Source: JAWXVD01 sp044425705
GTDB taxonomy: Bacteria > Bacillota > Clostridia > Lachnospirales > Lachnospiraceae
DNA: 7,655 nt
Assembly: GCA_044425705.1 (NCBI GenBank)
Contig: JAWXVD010000153.1
Coordinates: 1-7,655 of the forward strand
Direction: 5' to 3'
Part shown: positions 1 through 7,145 of the stretch, piece by piece
Numbering within the stretch: the stretch's first letter is position 1
Layout of the letters: each line of letters starts with the position of its first letter
Program-made: the position numbers and the translations under genes
Notes under the pieces: model-generated
Databases searched by the model: none
What the model was told of the DNA's origin: nothing
Seen by the model: only the letters and a program-made list of their open reading frames with translations

Positions 1-47
1 TTATTGGGGATGGCTGTTCTGTTGGTTGGAGAGGATGTAGGAGTAGT

Positions 48-87
48 GTTACTTTTGCCCCCACACTACGTGTGTGCAAAAAGTAAC
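48..87. repeat. Imperfect 40-nt hairpin near the left edge
   Basis: Arms GTTACTTTTGC (48-58) and GCAAAAAGTAAC (76-87) pair over about 10 bp with one bulged A. An inner CACAC/GTGTG stem (62-66 with 72-76) closes a 5-nt loop, leaving a C-rich bulge. It lies about 30 bp beyond the response-regulator stop. No T-run follows on either strand, so it is not a standard intrinsic terminator. Positions 1-90 are about 46% G+C by my count, clearly above the rest of the window, and positions 1-50 contain only two C on the plus strand. This could be the edge of an interspersed repeat element or of a neighbouring converging gene. Confidence 0.5.
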
Positions 88-118
88 CTAAATTAATACT
101 TGACTTTAATTATTATTA

Positions 119-1720
119 TTATTTCTCATTACCTACAAATTTATTCTTCTTAAATTCTTTAATGGTAACACCTGTTTGCTTTTTGAAGCAAATACTAAAG
201 TAATGAGAATCTCTAAATCCTATTTTTTCTGCAATTTCATATACTTTTAAATCTGTAGTATTTAACAATTGAATACTTTCATCAATTCTTCTTTTTGAAA
301 TATATTCGATTAAGCTAATACCCATTTCCTTTTTGAAGATGCGGCTTAAATAGCTTTCATTTGTAAAAATTTGAGCTGCTACTGTCTTCAATGATAACTC
401 TGGATCAAAAATTTGTTTATTGACGTATTCTAACGCTTCTAATACAGTTTTATTTCCTTGTTTTATCTTCTTCCCTTCATGATAATTCATGATTTTTCGA
501 ATGGTTTTCTGCAAGTATTTTTGTGCCTCATCTACAGTGCTTAATGATTTCATTTCATCATAAACCACATCTTCCCCTAACAATTCCACCAAGGTTTGTC
601 CATATTTATTCAAGGTATTACCAGCCTTTGATAACATGTTCATAGATAACAATGCTAAATGAGATTGTTCTGCTATAGAAGATTCTCTAATCAATTTACA
701 ATATTGCAGAATATAAGCATCTACCTTTTCAATTAAACAATTATGAATTCCAAAAATAAATTCTTCCCACTGGATATCAATTTTTGACTGTTCTCTTTTT
801 AAAATTTCATCATATTGTGTGTAGAGAATGACTTTGTTACGTCCTAACAGCACTGCTCCACGCAATGTTTTCGTAGATTCTTTATAGGCTTTTGTGATAC
901 CATCATATCCATACTGTTTTTGACTAATACCGATGGTGTTTACAATATTTGTTTGCGAAAAAATATGTTCTTGTAACTGTTCACATATTACAGTCACATC
1001 ATCCACTTCTCTCTCCATAAAGTATATAATAATGCTATTCAAATAATGCAAAAAACATATGGTATCTTCGTATTCTTTATGGCGTATCAGCTTAATAACA
1101 TGTTCAATATTTACTTTATTTTTCGTTTCATCAGCTTCTTCTTGTAGCTGAATATTAACACAAATGCATCCATTTAATAATTCAATGCAATTATACATAT
1201 TTAATTTTGTAATTGCTTCTGATTGTTCAATTCTAGATTCTAATAATCTTTGCAAGAAACTTTCCATCACAATATCTTGATTTACCATCACGCGATCTTC
1301 TAATTGTTGTATTTTCGCAATGTAATTTTGTTCTTTCTGAAGATTCTCTTGAATTTTCAACTTGATTTTATCTGTAATATTTTTAATATCTTCTATGTTA
1401 ACTGGTTTTAGGAGAAAATCTTTTACTCCCAATTGAACAGCTTTTCTTGCATAGTCAAATTCACGATATCCCGTTATAATTACAATATAACATTCCGGAA
1501 TTACAGTAATTAATTTTTCACATAATTCTAAACCGTCCATTTTAGGCATACTAATATCTGTAAAAATAATATCTGGTTTTTTATGCTGAATAAATTCCAA
1601 TGCTTCAAATCCATTGCTTACTTCACCAATGATTTCAAATCCGTTTTCTTCCCATTGGAATCCTTTTCGAATCAATACTCTTTCTAATTTTTCATCATCT
1701 ACTAGTAATACTTTGATCAT
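119..1720 (-). CDS. YesN-type response regulator, AraC-family DNA-binding output
   Basis: This 533-aa cytoplasmic protein is a two-component response regulator of the YesN type, expected to be phosphorylated by the kinase encoded just upstream and then to activate transcription. Residues 1-115 form a receiver domain with all key residues present: acidic pair D8/D9, phospho-acceptor D55 in FTDISMP, T83 and K105 in LLKP. A helical, partly coiled-coil linker of about 300 residues follows (roughly 115-420) and matches nothing I can name. The C-terminus (about 425-528) is a double helix-turn-helix AraC domain, with the second-helix signature GFRDSHYFSICFKKQTG near 501-517. The ATG overlaps the kinase stop codon in an ATGA arrangement, and an AGGAG (1733-1737) lies 12 nt upstream, so translation is probably coupled. 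Length is normal for large YesN proteins. Targets are unknown; the neighbouring phosphorylase operon is the obvious candidate, by position only. Confidence 0.95.
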   Translation of the reverse strand: MIKVLLVDDEKLERVLIRKGFQWEENGFEIIGEVSNGFEALEFIQHKKPDIIFTDISMPKMDGLELCEKLITVIPECYIVIITGYREFDYARKAVQLGVKDFLLKPVNIEDIKNITDKIKLKIQENLQKEQNYIAKIQQLEDRVMVNQDIVMESFLQRLLESRIEQSEAITKLNMYNCIELLNGCICVNIQLQEEADETKNKVNIEHVIKLIRHKEYEDTICFLHYLNSIIIYFMEREVDDVTVICEQLQEHIFSQTNIVNTIGISQKQYGYDGITKAYKESTKTLRGAVLLGRNKVILYTQYDEILKREQSKIDIQWEEFIFGIHNCLIEKVDAYILQYCKLIRESSIAEQSHLALLSMNMLSKAGNTLNKYGQTLVELLGEDVVYDEMKSLSTVDEAQKYLQKTIRKIMNYHEGKKIKQGNKTVLEALEYVNKQIFDPELSLKTVAAQIFTNESYLSRIFKKEMGISLIEYISKRRIDESIQLLNTTDLKVYEIAEKIGFRDSHYFSICFKKQTGVTIKEFKKNKFVGNEK

Positions 1721-3486
1721 AAACCTATATCACTCCTGCGCTCTGCCAATATTCTAATTGTAATTTCTGTTCCCGTCCCTAGTTCGCTATGAATAGTAAC
1801 TGGATTTTCAATCCCATAATACAATCTCGTTCTTTGAATCAAACTATGTAATCCAAAACCTGATTTTCCTGTCTTAACTTCCCCTCTTAAGACTTTTTCT
1901 ATCCGTTCTTCTGACATACCATTTCCGTTATCTGTAATAATAAAAATGATTTCCTCTTCATCCTTATAGATTTTTATGGTAATCATTCCTCTGCCACCTT
2001 TTTGTTTAATTCCATGATGTACTGCATTTTCAATCACAGGCTGTAGCAATAATTTCATCATCACATATTCTAAAACACCTTCTTCAATATCATAATACAC
2101 ATTGATTTGATCATCATATCTGGTGTTTAAAATTGTCATGTAGCTTTTTATACATTGAATTTCATCTTTAATCGAAATAACATCCATTCCACTATTTAAA
2201 CTGTTTCTGTAAAAACTACCCAGCGCCTGAGTCATCTTAAAACAATTTTCATGGTCTTCCATCAACGCCAATGCCGATACAGCATCCAATGTATTATATA
2301 GAAAATGGGGATTGATTTGTGCTTGTAACAAATCCAATTCACCTTTCGCTATAATCTTTTCTTCTTCTTTTACTGTAGAAATCAAGGTTTCGATCGAATG
2401 GGTCATATGATTAAATACTTTTTTCAAACTATTGATTTCATTATCATTTTCTTCTATTTCCATGGTAACAAATTGACCATTTTCTACCAACTTCATATGC
2501 TTTTCCACCTTGGATAAAGGTGCAAAAATAAGCTTTGTCAACCACATCGAGCATACCATGACGACCATAATATTCAAGAACATAATCACAATAATGGTAG
2601 TTGTATAATAAGGCGCCAAGGCTTGCATACTGTTGGTCTGAAAACTACCAACTAATTTCCAATCTTGAATATCCAAATCTTTTCCCACTACAATCACCTT
2701 AGATTGATTAATGGTAGTTTGAATTGGTTCTTCAGAAATACTATTTTCTTCCACAAACTTCAAGTATTCCTCTTCATTCTCACTAGGTGGAATGATATAA
2801 TCTCCATTTCCATCGATAATAAAAAACTGAGATTCATAAGTACCACTGACTTCTTCAAAATAACTTTCTATTGTTTCCCCATCAATGATAACGAGAAGTG
2901 TCGCAATAGGTTCATAGGTATCACTATTGCCTATTTCCCTAATATAAGAGATATAATTCTTATTTTCTCTAGTTGGAAAACTTAAGATATTTTCGCTTTT
3001 ATGAATAAAGAATCCATTCCCCTTGGCATCTTTCATTTGTTGATACCATTCTGTATCCACAATACTATCTGTGTCTACTAAAATGGGCCCCACTTTATAG
3101 GAATTATAGCTGTTAAAATATTGATCAAAAATATAGACACTAGAAATATAATCACCAGAAATAATGATGTTAATCAAACTCTTTTGTATATTTCTTTGAA
3201 TCGTTGCATCTATATTCTCATCTGTAATTTCTGCTAGAGAACTTTGAATGGTTTCATCAAAATAAAGCAAACTGGAAAACTGGGTGACATTATCAAACAT
3301 AAATGATAAATTTCCAGATAACGCATTTACCGTTTGTACACCTGCATCACCTACTTCTTGCTTTGTGTACCATTCATTCATCATATAAATCACACTAAAG
3401 GTTAGTAAAAAAGAAATCAGTAGCACTGTAATATAGATGAAGCTAATTTTAGTTTTTATTTTTCTTTTTTTAAAATATTGATACAT
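1717..3486 (-). CDS. YesM-type sensor histidine kinase
   Basis: This 589-aa membrane sensor kinase pairs with the adjacent AraC-type regulator. A short basic N-terminus precedes TM1 (about 13-35). An extracellular sensor region of about 255 residues (36-292), probably a double-Cache fold, follows, then TM2 (about 295-318), a HAMP-like linker (318-370) and a His_kinase domain with phospho-acceptor H394 in QINPHFLYNTLDA. The C-terminal ATPase domain shows the N-box LLQPVIENAVHHGI with N487, G1 box DNGNGM (519-524) and G2 box GFGLHSL (543-549), so it looks catalytically intact. The ATG is preceded by AAAGGAA (3493-3499) at 6-nt spacing. A terminator lies upstream (3606-3631), so the pair probably has its own promoter; the best match I see is weak (TTGTAT 3566-3571, 16 nt, TAGAGT 3544-3549). 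In known loci, YesM kinases respond to carbohydrates, often through a solute-binding protein. The ligand here cannot be read from sequence. Confidence 0.95.
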   Translation of the reverse strand: MYQYFKKRKIKTKISFIYITVLLISFLLTFSVIYMMNEWYTKQEVGDAGVQTVNALSGNLSFMFDNVTQFSSLLYFDETIQSSLAEITDENIDATIQRNIQKSLINIIISGDYISSVYIFDQYFNSYNSYKVGPILVDTDSIVDTEWYQQMKDAKGNGFFIHKSENILSFPTRENKNYISYIREIGNSDTYEPIATLLVIIDGETIESYFEEVSGTYESQFFIIDGNGDYIIPPSENEEEYLKFVEENSISEEPIQTTINQSKVIVVGKDLDIQDWKLVGSFQTNSMQALAPYYTTTIIVIMFLNIMVVMVCSMWLTKLIFAPLSKVEKHMKLVENGQFVTMEIEENDNEINSLKKVFNHMTHSIETLISTVKEEEKIIAKGELDLLQAQINPHFLYNTLDAVSALALMEDHENCFKMTQALGSFYRNSLNSGMDVISIKDEIQCIKSYMTILNTRYDDQINVYYDIEEGVLEYVMMKLLLQPVIENAVHHGIKQKGGRGMITIKIYKDEEEIIFIITDNGNGMSEERIEKVLRGEVKTGKSGFGLHSLIQRTRLYYGIENPVTIHSELGTGTEITIRILAERRSDIGL

Positions 3487-3605
3487 AATTTGTTCCTTTA
3501 CTTGATTCTCTCATTCACTATTAGAACTTCACTTTTATGAAATACTCTAGTCCCATTACCATGAAATACAATTTTTAATTGCTACTATACATCATCATAA
3601 GAAAT

Positions 3606-3631
3606 AAGTGCGGGAATCACTCCCCACACTT
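3606..3631 (-). terminator. Stem-loop terminator after the phosphorylase-cupin operon
   Basis: In minus-strand RNA the arms AAGUGUGGG and CCCGCACUU pair over 9 bp, including one G-U wobble, around an 8-nt loop. The U-rich stretch AUUUCUU follows. It starts about 26 nt after the cupin stop codon, where an intrinsic terminator is expected. The plus-strand side is also followed by T-rich sequence, so it could work in both directions. The interrupted U-tract suggests moderate rather than full termination, so some readthrough into the two-component genes is possible. Confidence 0.7.
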
Positions 3632-3657
3632 TTACTCTATCTTTATTTTATCGAAAA

Positions 3658-4059
3658 TTATAAAGCATTTAATTCTACTAACTGTTCCTTTGTCAAAGGC
3701 ACAATTGGTGAATTATCATCACATGTATTTTGATTTTCTACAATCAACACTTCACTGCCTTCATCCATAATATGATTATGCCATACGCCCTTTTTTATAT
3801 TATAAATTTTATGAGGTTCCATTTTTACAGCTGTTATTGTACTTGGTTTTTCCTCCATACCTGCTAAAAATAAAGTACAACTACCTTGCAATAAAACAAA
3901 TACTTCATCTGTCTCATTATGCTTTTGCATGGTTTTTACATTTTCAATTCTTAAATCATCACAAAATTTTAATACTGCTACTCTCCAGGATTCAAAATCA
4001 ACTAAAGGTTTATATCCTTCTTCCTGAAAAGGGATAATGTCCATTCCTAAGTCTTGCAT
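3658..4059 (-). CDS. Small single-domain cupin protein, function unknown
   Basis: This 133-aa cytoplasmic protein is a single cupin barrel. Cupin motif 1 is KHNETDEVFVLLQG (46-59) and motif 2 runs from about 82 to 98 with GVWHNHIMDE. Likely metal ligands are H47, E52 and H94; the first motif lacks the second histidine of the classical HxH, so metal binding may be altered. The start was set at 4059, not at an in-frame ATG at 4119: AAGGAGG (4065-4071) sits 5 nt before this ATG, and the longer form would overlap the phosphorylase gene by 44 bp without such a site. It begins 16 bp after the phosphorylase stop, with the ribosome site in that gap, so the two genes form an operon. Cupins of this size include sugar isomerases, epimerases, dioxygenases and sugar-binding regulators. 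A role in processing the phosphorylase substrate or product is inference only. Confidence 0.82.
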   Translation of the reverse strand: MQDLGMDIIPFQEEGYKPLVDFESWRVAVLKFCDDLRIENVKTMQKHNETDEVFVLLQGSCTLFLAGMEEKPSTITAVKMEPHKIYNIKKGVWHNHIMDEGSEVLIVENQNTCDDNSPIVPLTKEQLVELNAL

Positions 4060-4064
4060 GTGCT

Positions 4065-4071
4065 CCTCCTT
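4065..4071 (-). promoter_or_regulatory. Ribosome binding site that fixes the cupin start
   Basis: AAGGAGG lies 5 nt upstream of the ATG at 4059. It follows directly after a double in-frame stop (TAA AAA TAA) ending the phosphorylase. This is the strongest Shine-Dalgarno match in the window and decides the start against the in-frame ATG at 4119. The placement suggests ribosomes ending the phosphorylase can readily reinitiate on the cupin. Confidence 0.85.
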
Positions 4072-4075
4072 ATTT

Positions 4076-6775
4076 TTATTTTGAAACCAACTGAACGATA
4101 ATTGTATGTTCCTCTCCATCTGATAAGGAGTCTAAATCATGTTTATTAATAGAAGCAATTGTTTCATATTCATATGATTTACCATCCAGTGTAATATCAC
4201 CTACTTTATATTGATTTGGTTGTAATCCACCCTTATTTTTGTAAATCACTTTTATTTTTTTGCCCGCAAATATCATAGATAATTTAGCCTCTCCATTTAC
4301 ATCAAATTGATCGGCTACTAATTGTGGATAAAATGATAAATCTCCCATTTCTCCACGAACACCAAACATTTGTGTAATTACCGTTACTAAAATCCAACTT
4401 GCAGCACCTGTTAAATAATGATACACACCTCTACCCTTAATGTCAATGTATTCTGGCACACCTGGATAGATTTTACTGACTGCAAAATCATTACAATGTT
4501 GATATAGTGTATCAATCACTTTATATGCTTCTTTGGAAGCTCCTCTTGTGTATAATGCATTTCCATACATAGTTGTCATATGTGAGAATACTGCTCCATT
4601 TTCTTTTTGACCATAAGCAAATCCAAACATTCTACCTAGATCCATTTTCACTTCATGGAAATTTGTATTGAGACGATATCCGCCTACTTCTTTTTTATAT
4701 AAGTGCTTGTCAGCAGCTTCTGTTATTTTTTTGATTTCATCTTGCGATGCTGTTCCTGACATAATAGAAAATACTTGGCTAGTCAACATCATCCTTTCCG
4801 AACCTGCTGTAGCTCTCTCTACTTTTTCACAAGAATTATCGTAATAACCATTATACCAACCTGTACCATCTTCTGCAGCAATCCATTCACTAGCACGTAC
4901 ATGATTAAATATCCATGCAGCTTTCTCTTTTAAATCTTTACACAATGCAGTGATATTGATAGAAATTACATCACCTGAAATTTCATGGAAACAAGATTCA
5001 CAATATTTCTTTAATACTACATTTTTATCCGCAATACTATTATATAATTCCTCATTGCCACCTAATAATACTTCTATTTCTTTTGCTACTTGAATTTCTT
5101 CTATTCCTTTTTCCTGTAAGAACATAAGAAGTGTAGCAATATCTTCCATATTTTTAGCATACATATTGGTAAAAGCAACGCTTTCTCCGTTTTCATCTGC
5201 CATATCTAAGGCATCATTCCAATCGGCACCACGAATCTTAATATGGTTATGAGCTCCTACATCATAAAATGCAGTTAAGTTTTGGATTAATAAGTGTTCT
5301 AAAAGAGTTCCACTATACACTTCTTGTGTTTCATCTTTTAATCGTTCCCCTTGCTCTGGCGCCCACAATACGTCTTTTTCTTCTCCACGGCACACTTGCA
5401 TATCTTTAAAATATGTGTTCTTTTCTAATAGAATATCAATATCTCCCGTTTGTTGAATGTAAAGGTTGGTTGTTAAGAAAGGCCATACACCATGATCCAT
5501 CCATACACGTGTAATATTATTTCTATCTGCAATAAATTCACCTTGCTTACTACCGATAATTGTAGCATTGGTTCCATCCATTCTCACGCCACCGAAATTA
5601 TCGATTAACATTTGGCGAACACCTTCTGGATTCATAATCAATAAAGCAAGACAATCTTGCCATAAATCTCTCCAACCTCTTCCACCTTTTCCATAATCAT
5701 GGTGCGGTAAAAAGGAACAACCATAAATTCTACGAAGCATAGGTTGGAAACTTACCCATTTCATCCATTGATCAAAGTCTGTATTTCCTGTTTCATAAGA
5801 AACATTCACTTTTTCTTGCCAATATAATTTTGTCTCTTCAAAATGTTTGTCAAACACTGCTGAATTCATAAAATATGATGCAGTATCTACCAATTTATTT
5901 TCATCATCTCCATATCCTAACACAAGAATATAAGATGCTTTTTCCTTTGGTTGTAACTCTTTTTTTGCAAAACAAATACCACCTAGGGCTTCATAACCAT
6001 CTAAATCTGTATCTATCGCACAAGGCACAATAGGCTCTGCTTGTAAACTTCTCGGATTTTCTAAATTACCGCCTTCACCGATAAATTCTTCTACGATAGG
6101 ATAGAATCCAACTGGACTTTCCTTTTCATTTCCACCAAACACACCATAAACCAATTGATTTTGTTGATGTCCTCTTTCATCAAAAGTCATAGTTGGATTA
6201 ACAACTACACCATTTTCTGTAGTATGAATTCTATGCAATAAGGCAGTTACATGTCTATGATCTCTTATATTATCAGCAGAACGAGCATACATAGGAATGG
6301 CAGAAACCACTTGTATTGTTTGTGCTTCATTACTTGTATTCTCTATTTCTATTTTCATCAATTCCACTGTTTCATTGCTTGATGGTACCACACTGCTAAT
6401 CACAGAAAGGAGCTCTTGCTTTTTACATTCTCTAGTGATTCTATGATACATAAAACCTGCTTCTAACAGAGTCTCATCTTTATCGTCTTGGAATAAATCG
6501 GCTTGTTGTATAGCGGATTTACCTGTCAAAGAAATCAATTCTTTTCCATTTACTTTACACCAAATATTACGTGAAGATTTATCATTATGTAAATTTTCAC
6601 AGCTAGCTGGCGGCATGAAAAATGTATTTTGCCCCATTTTTGAATCCCCTGCCAAATCTGGTGCAATACTACTCATAACACCTGCCTCATTGGCCAATGG
6701 AAAATATAAATAACTTGTCAATTCTGGATTTTTTAATTGAAACTCTCCCTGTTTTCCTATGTACTGATATTTCAT
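4076..6775 (-). CDS. GH94-family inverting glycoside phosphorylase (possibly laminaribiose or beta-1,3-glucoside phosphorylase)
   Basis: This 899-aa cytoplasmic enzyme should cleave a beta-glucosidic disaccharide or oligosaccharide with phosphate, giving glucose 1-phosphate and a shortened sugar. Layout fits GH94: N-terminal beta-sandwich (about 1-290), helical linker (300-340), (alpha/alpha)6 barrel (345-800) and a small C-terminal beta domain. ADWND (517-521) supplies the expected general acid, D521, matching D490 of Cellvibrio gilvus cellobiose phosphorylase. KENGAVFSH (724-732) has the same spacing as that enzyme's K658/E659 and phosphate-binding H666. LTGAASW (788-794) carries the expected phosphate-site Thr-Gly, and RGWRDLWQD (366-374) matches the glycone-site region. 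There is no signal peptide. It is longer than cellobiose phosphorylases (about 800-820 aa) and close to laminaribiose phosphorylases. The N-terminal FPLANEAGVMSS and HNDKSSRNIW blocks recall that subgroup from memory, so specificity is tentative. AAAGGAG lies 11 nt before the ATG. No broken motifs were seen. Confidence 0.93.
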   Translation of the reverse strand: MKYQYIGKQGEFQLKNPELTSYLYFPLANEAGVMSSIAPDLAGDSKMGQNTFFMPPASCENLHNDKSSRNIWCKVNGKELISLTGKSAIQQADLFQDDKDETLLEAGFMYHRITRECKKQELLSVISSVVPSSNETVELMKIEIENTSNEAQTIQVVSAIPMYARSADNIRDHRHVTALLHRIHTTENGVVVNPTMTFDERGHQQNQLVYGVFGGNEKESPVGFYPIVEEFIGEGGNLENPRSLQAEPIVPCAIDTDLDGYEALGGICFAKKELQPKEKASYILVLGYGDDENKLVDTASYFMNSAVFDKHFEETKLYWQEKVNVSYETGNTDFDQWMKWVSFQPMLRRIYGCSFLPHHDYGKGGRGWRDLWQDCLALLIMNPEGVRQMLIDNFGGVRMDGTNATIIGSKQGEFIADRNNITRVWMDHGVWPFLTTNLYIQQTGDIDILLEKNTYFKDMQVCRGEEKDVLWAPEQGERLKDETQEVYSGTLLEHLLIQNLTAFYDVGAHNHIKIRGADWNDALDMADENGESVAFTNMYAKNMEDIATLLMFLQEKGIEEIQVAKEIEVLLGGNEELYNSIADKNVVLKKYCESCFHEISGDVISINITALCKDLKEKAAWIFNHVRASEWIAAEDGTGWYNGYYDNSCEKVERATAGSERMMLTSQVFSIMSGTASQDEIKKITEAADKHLYKKEVGGYRLNTNFHEVKMDLGRMFGFAYGQKENGAVFSHMTTMYGNALYTRGASKEAYKVIDTLYQHCNDFAVSKIYPGVPEYIDIKGRGVYHYLTGAASWILVTVITQMFGVRGEMGDLSFYPQLVADQFDVNGEAKLSMIFAGKKIKVIYKNKGGLQPNQYKVGDITLDGKSYEYETIASINKHDLDSLSDGEEHTIIVQLVSK

Positions 6776-6880
6776 GTGAAATCGTACTCCTTTCGCTAGA
6801 TAAAGTAATATAAAACAAAATTCATACTGTATTTTAATTCTACAGCAATCATGAATCTTTGTTATTTGTAATCTAATAAA

Positions 6881-6909
6881 AGTATAACGAATTTCATCTC
6901 ATTACTGAA
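6881..6909 (-). promoter_or_regulatory. Candidate sigma-A promoter for the phosphorylase operon
   Basis: On the minus strand, TATACT (6881-6886) matches the -10 consensus at 5 of 6 positions. TTCAGT (6904-6909), 17 bp upstream, is a weak -35 at 3 of 6. A poor -35 is common in promoters that need an activator, and the repeat array begins about 61 bp further upstream. It would give a 5' leader of about 100 nt. A second, weaker candidate (TTGCTG, 16 bp, TATGAA) lies nearer the gene. AT-rich DNA yields many such matches by chance. Confidence 0.35.
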
Positions 6910-6970
6910 TTTAATTATTTTAGGAAAAAGGTTAAAATTTTTACTTTTCACTGTAAACACACTTTATATT

Positions 6971-7089
6971 TATACAATACGCAAGATAGAACTTCTCATT
7001 TATGTATATAATACGCACTTTGCAATGAGTTCATTTTATGTATAATACGCATTTTATAATCAGATTATAATAGATATAATACGCATTTT
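6971..7089 (-). repeat. Four direct repeats at exact 34-bp period, unrelated spacers
   Basis: Four copies of a motif reading TATATAATACGCATTTT on the plus strand (TGCGTATTATA core on the minus strand) start near 6971, 7005, 7039 and 7073. The invariant AATACGCA core has its ATACGC at 6977, 7011, 7045 and 7079, so each step is exactly 34 bp. The 17-18 bp between copies differs in sequence each time. The copy nearest the phosphorylase is the most diverged (TATACAATACGCAAGA). I found no fifth copy in phase on either side. Fixed spacing with divergent spacers points to a protein-binding array rather than a simple tandem duplication. Location upstream of a likely promoter fits an operator or activator region. 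No known site family is recognised. Confidence 0.85.
7054..7070. repeat. Perfect 17-bp inverted repeat between repeat copies 3 and 4
   Basis: TTATAATCAGATTATAA is a perfect palindrome with 8-bp arms and a single central base. It fills the interval between the third and fourth direct repeats. It looks like a dimeric-repressor operator, or could form a 7-bp AT-rich RNA hairpin with a 3-nt loop. The two other intervals have shorter inverted repeats (AATGA/TCATT at 7024-7035, AGAA/TTCT at 6988-6996). Confidence 0.6.
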
Positions 7090-7126
7090 ACCACATTCAA
7101 ATCCTCTTATCACTTTTATTTTTCAA

Positions 7127-7143
7127 ATAGATACAACATCTAT
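7127..7143 (-). other. Weak AT-rich hairpin just after the upstream gene
   Basis: On the minus strand ATAGAT, a 5-nt loop and ATCTAT form a 6-bp stem 2 nt after the stop codon of the gene entering from the right. No U-run follows it, so it is a poor intrinsic terminator. It could protect the 3' end of the message or be chance. No better terminator is visible between this gene and the phosphorylase. Confidence 0.25.
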
Positions 7144-7145
7144 CA

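Larger units (their letters stand above)
6776..7145. other. Intergenic region upstream of the phosphorylase, with repeat array and promoter
   Basis: This 370-bp stretch carries no convincing gene on either strand. From the upstream-gene side it holds a weak hairpin (7127-7143), a four-copy 34-bp-periodic repeat array (6971-7089) with a strong palindrome inside (7054-7070), a spacer without recognisable sites, a candidate promoter (6881-6909), and a 105-bp stretch leading to the phosphorylase ribosome site. I saw no clear catabolite-repression (cre) site and no recognisable riboswitch fold. Confidence 0.7.

Noticed and set aside
1..96. C-terminal end of a plus-strand gene (open frame 1 to TAA at 94-96, hydrophobic with LLLPPHYVCAKSN)
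   Set aside because: Only 31 codons are visible and they run straight through the inverted-repeat arms, with low-complexity composition. It may equally be non-coding repeat DNA, so it is not listed as a gene.
2665..2985. Plus-strand open frame opposite the kinase sensor domain
   Set aside because: It lies wholly within a well-supported kinase gene on the other strand and its translation resembles no protein. It is a shadow frame.
3579..4037. Two short plus-strand open frames opposite the cupin gene (3579-3770, 3837-4037)
   Set aside because: Both are antisense to a conserved cupin with clear motifs, and their products are low-complexity hydrophobic runs typical of shadow frames.
4060..4119. 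N-terminal extension of the cupin from an in-frame ATG at 4119
   Set aside because: It would overlap the phosphorylase by 44 bp and has no good ribosome site, while AAGGAGG is ideally placed for the ATG at 4059. The added 20 residues do not belong to the cupin fold.
6776..6960. Catabolite-repression (cre) site or riboswitch in the phosphorylase leader
   Set aside because: No stretch matches the cre consensus, and I saw no conserved aptamer-like pairing or leader terminator before the start codon.
7005..7080. Tandem plus-strand promoters, because each repeat contains TATAAT or a near match
   Set aside because: No consistent -35 element lies 16-18 bp upstream of the copies (best is TTGCAA at 15 bp for one copy), and no plus-strand gene follows. 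The -10-like match is expected in AT-rich repeats.
6971..7089. CRISPR array
   Set aside because: Repeats of about 16 bp with 17-18 bp spacers and a 34-bp period are far shorter than known CRISPR units (repeats of about 23 bp or more, units near 60-70 bp). There are only four degenerate copies and no cas gene is present.
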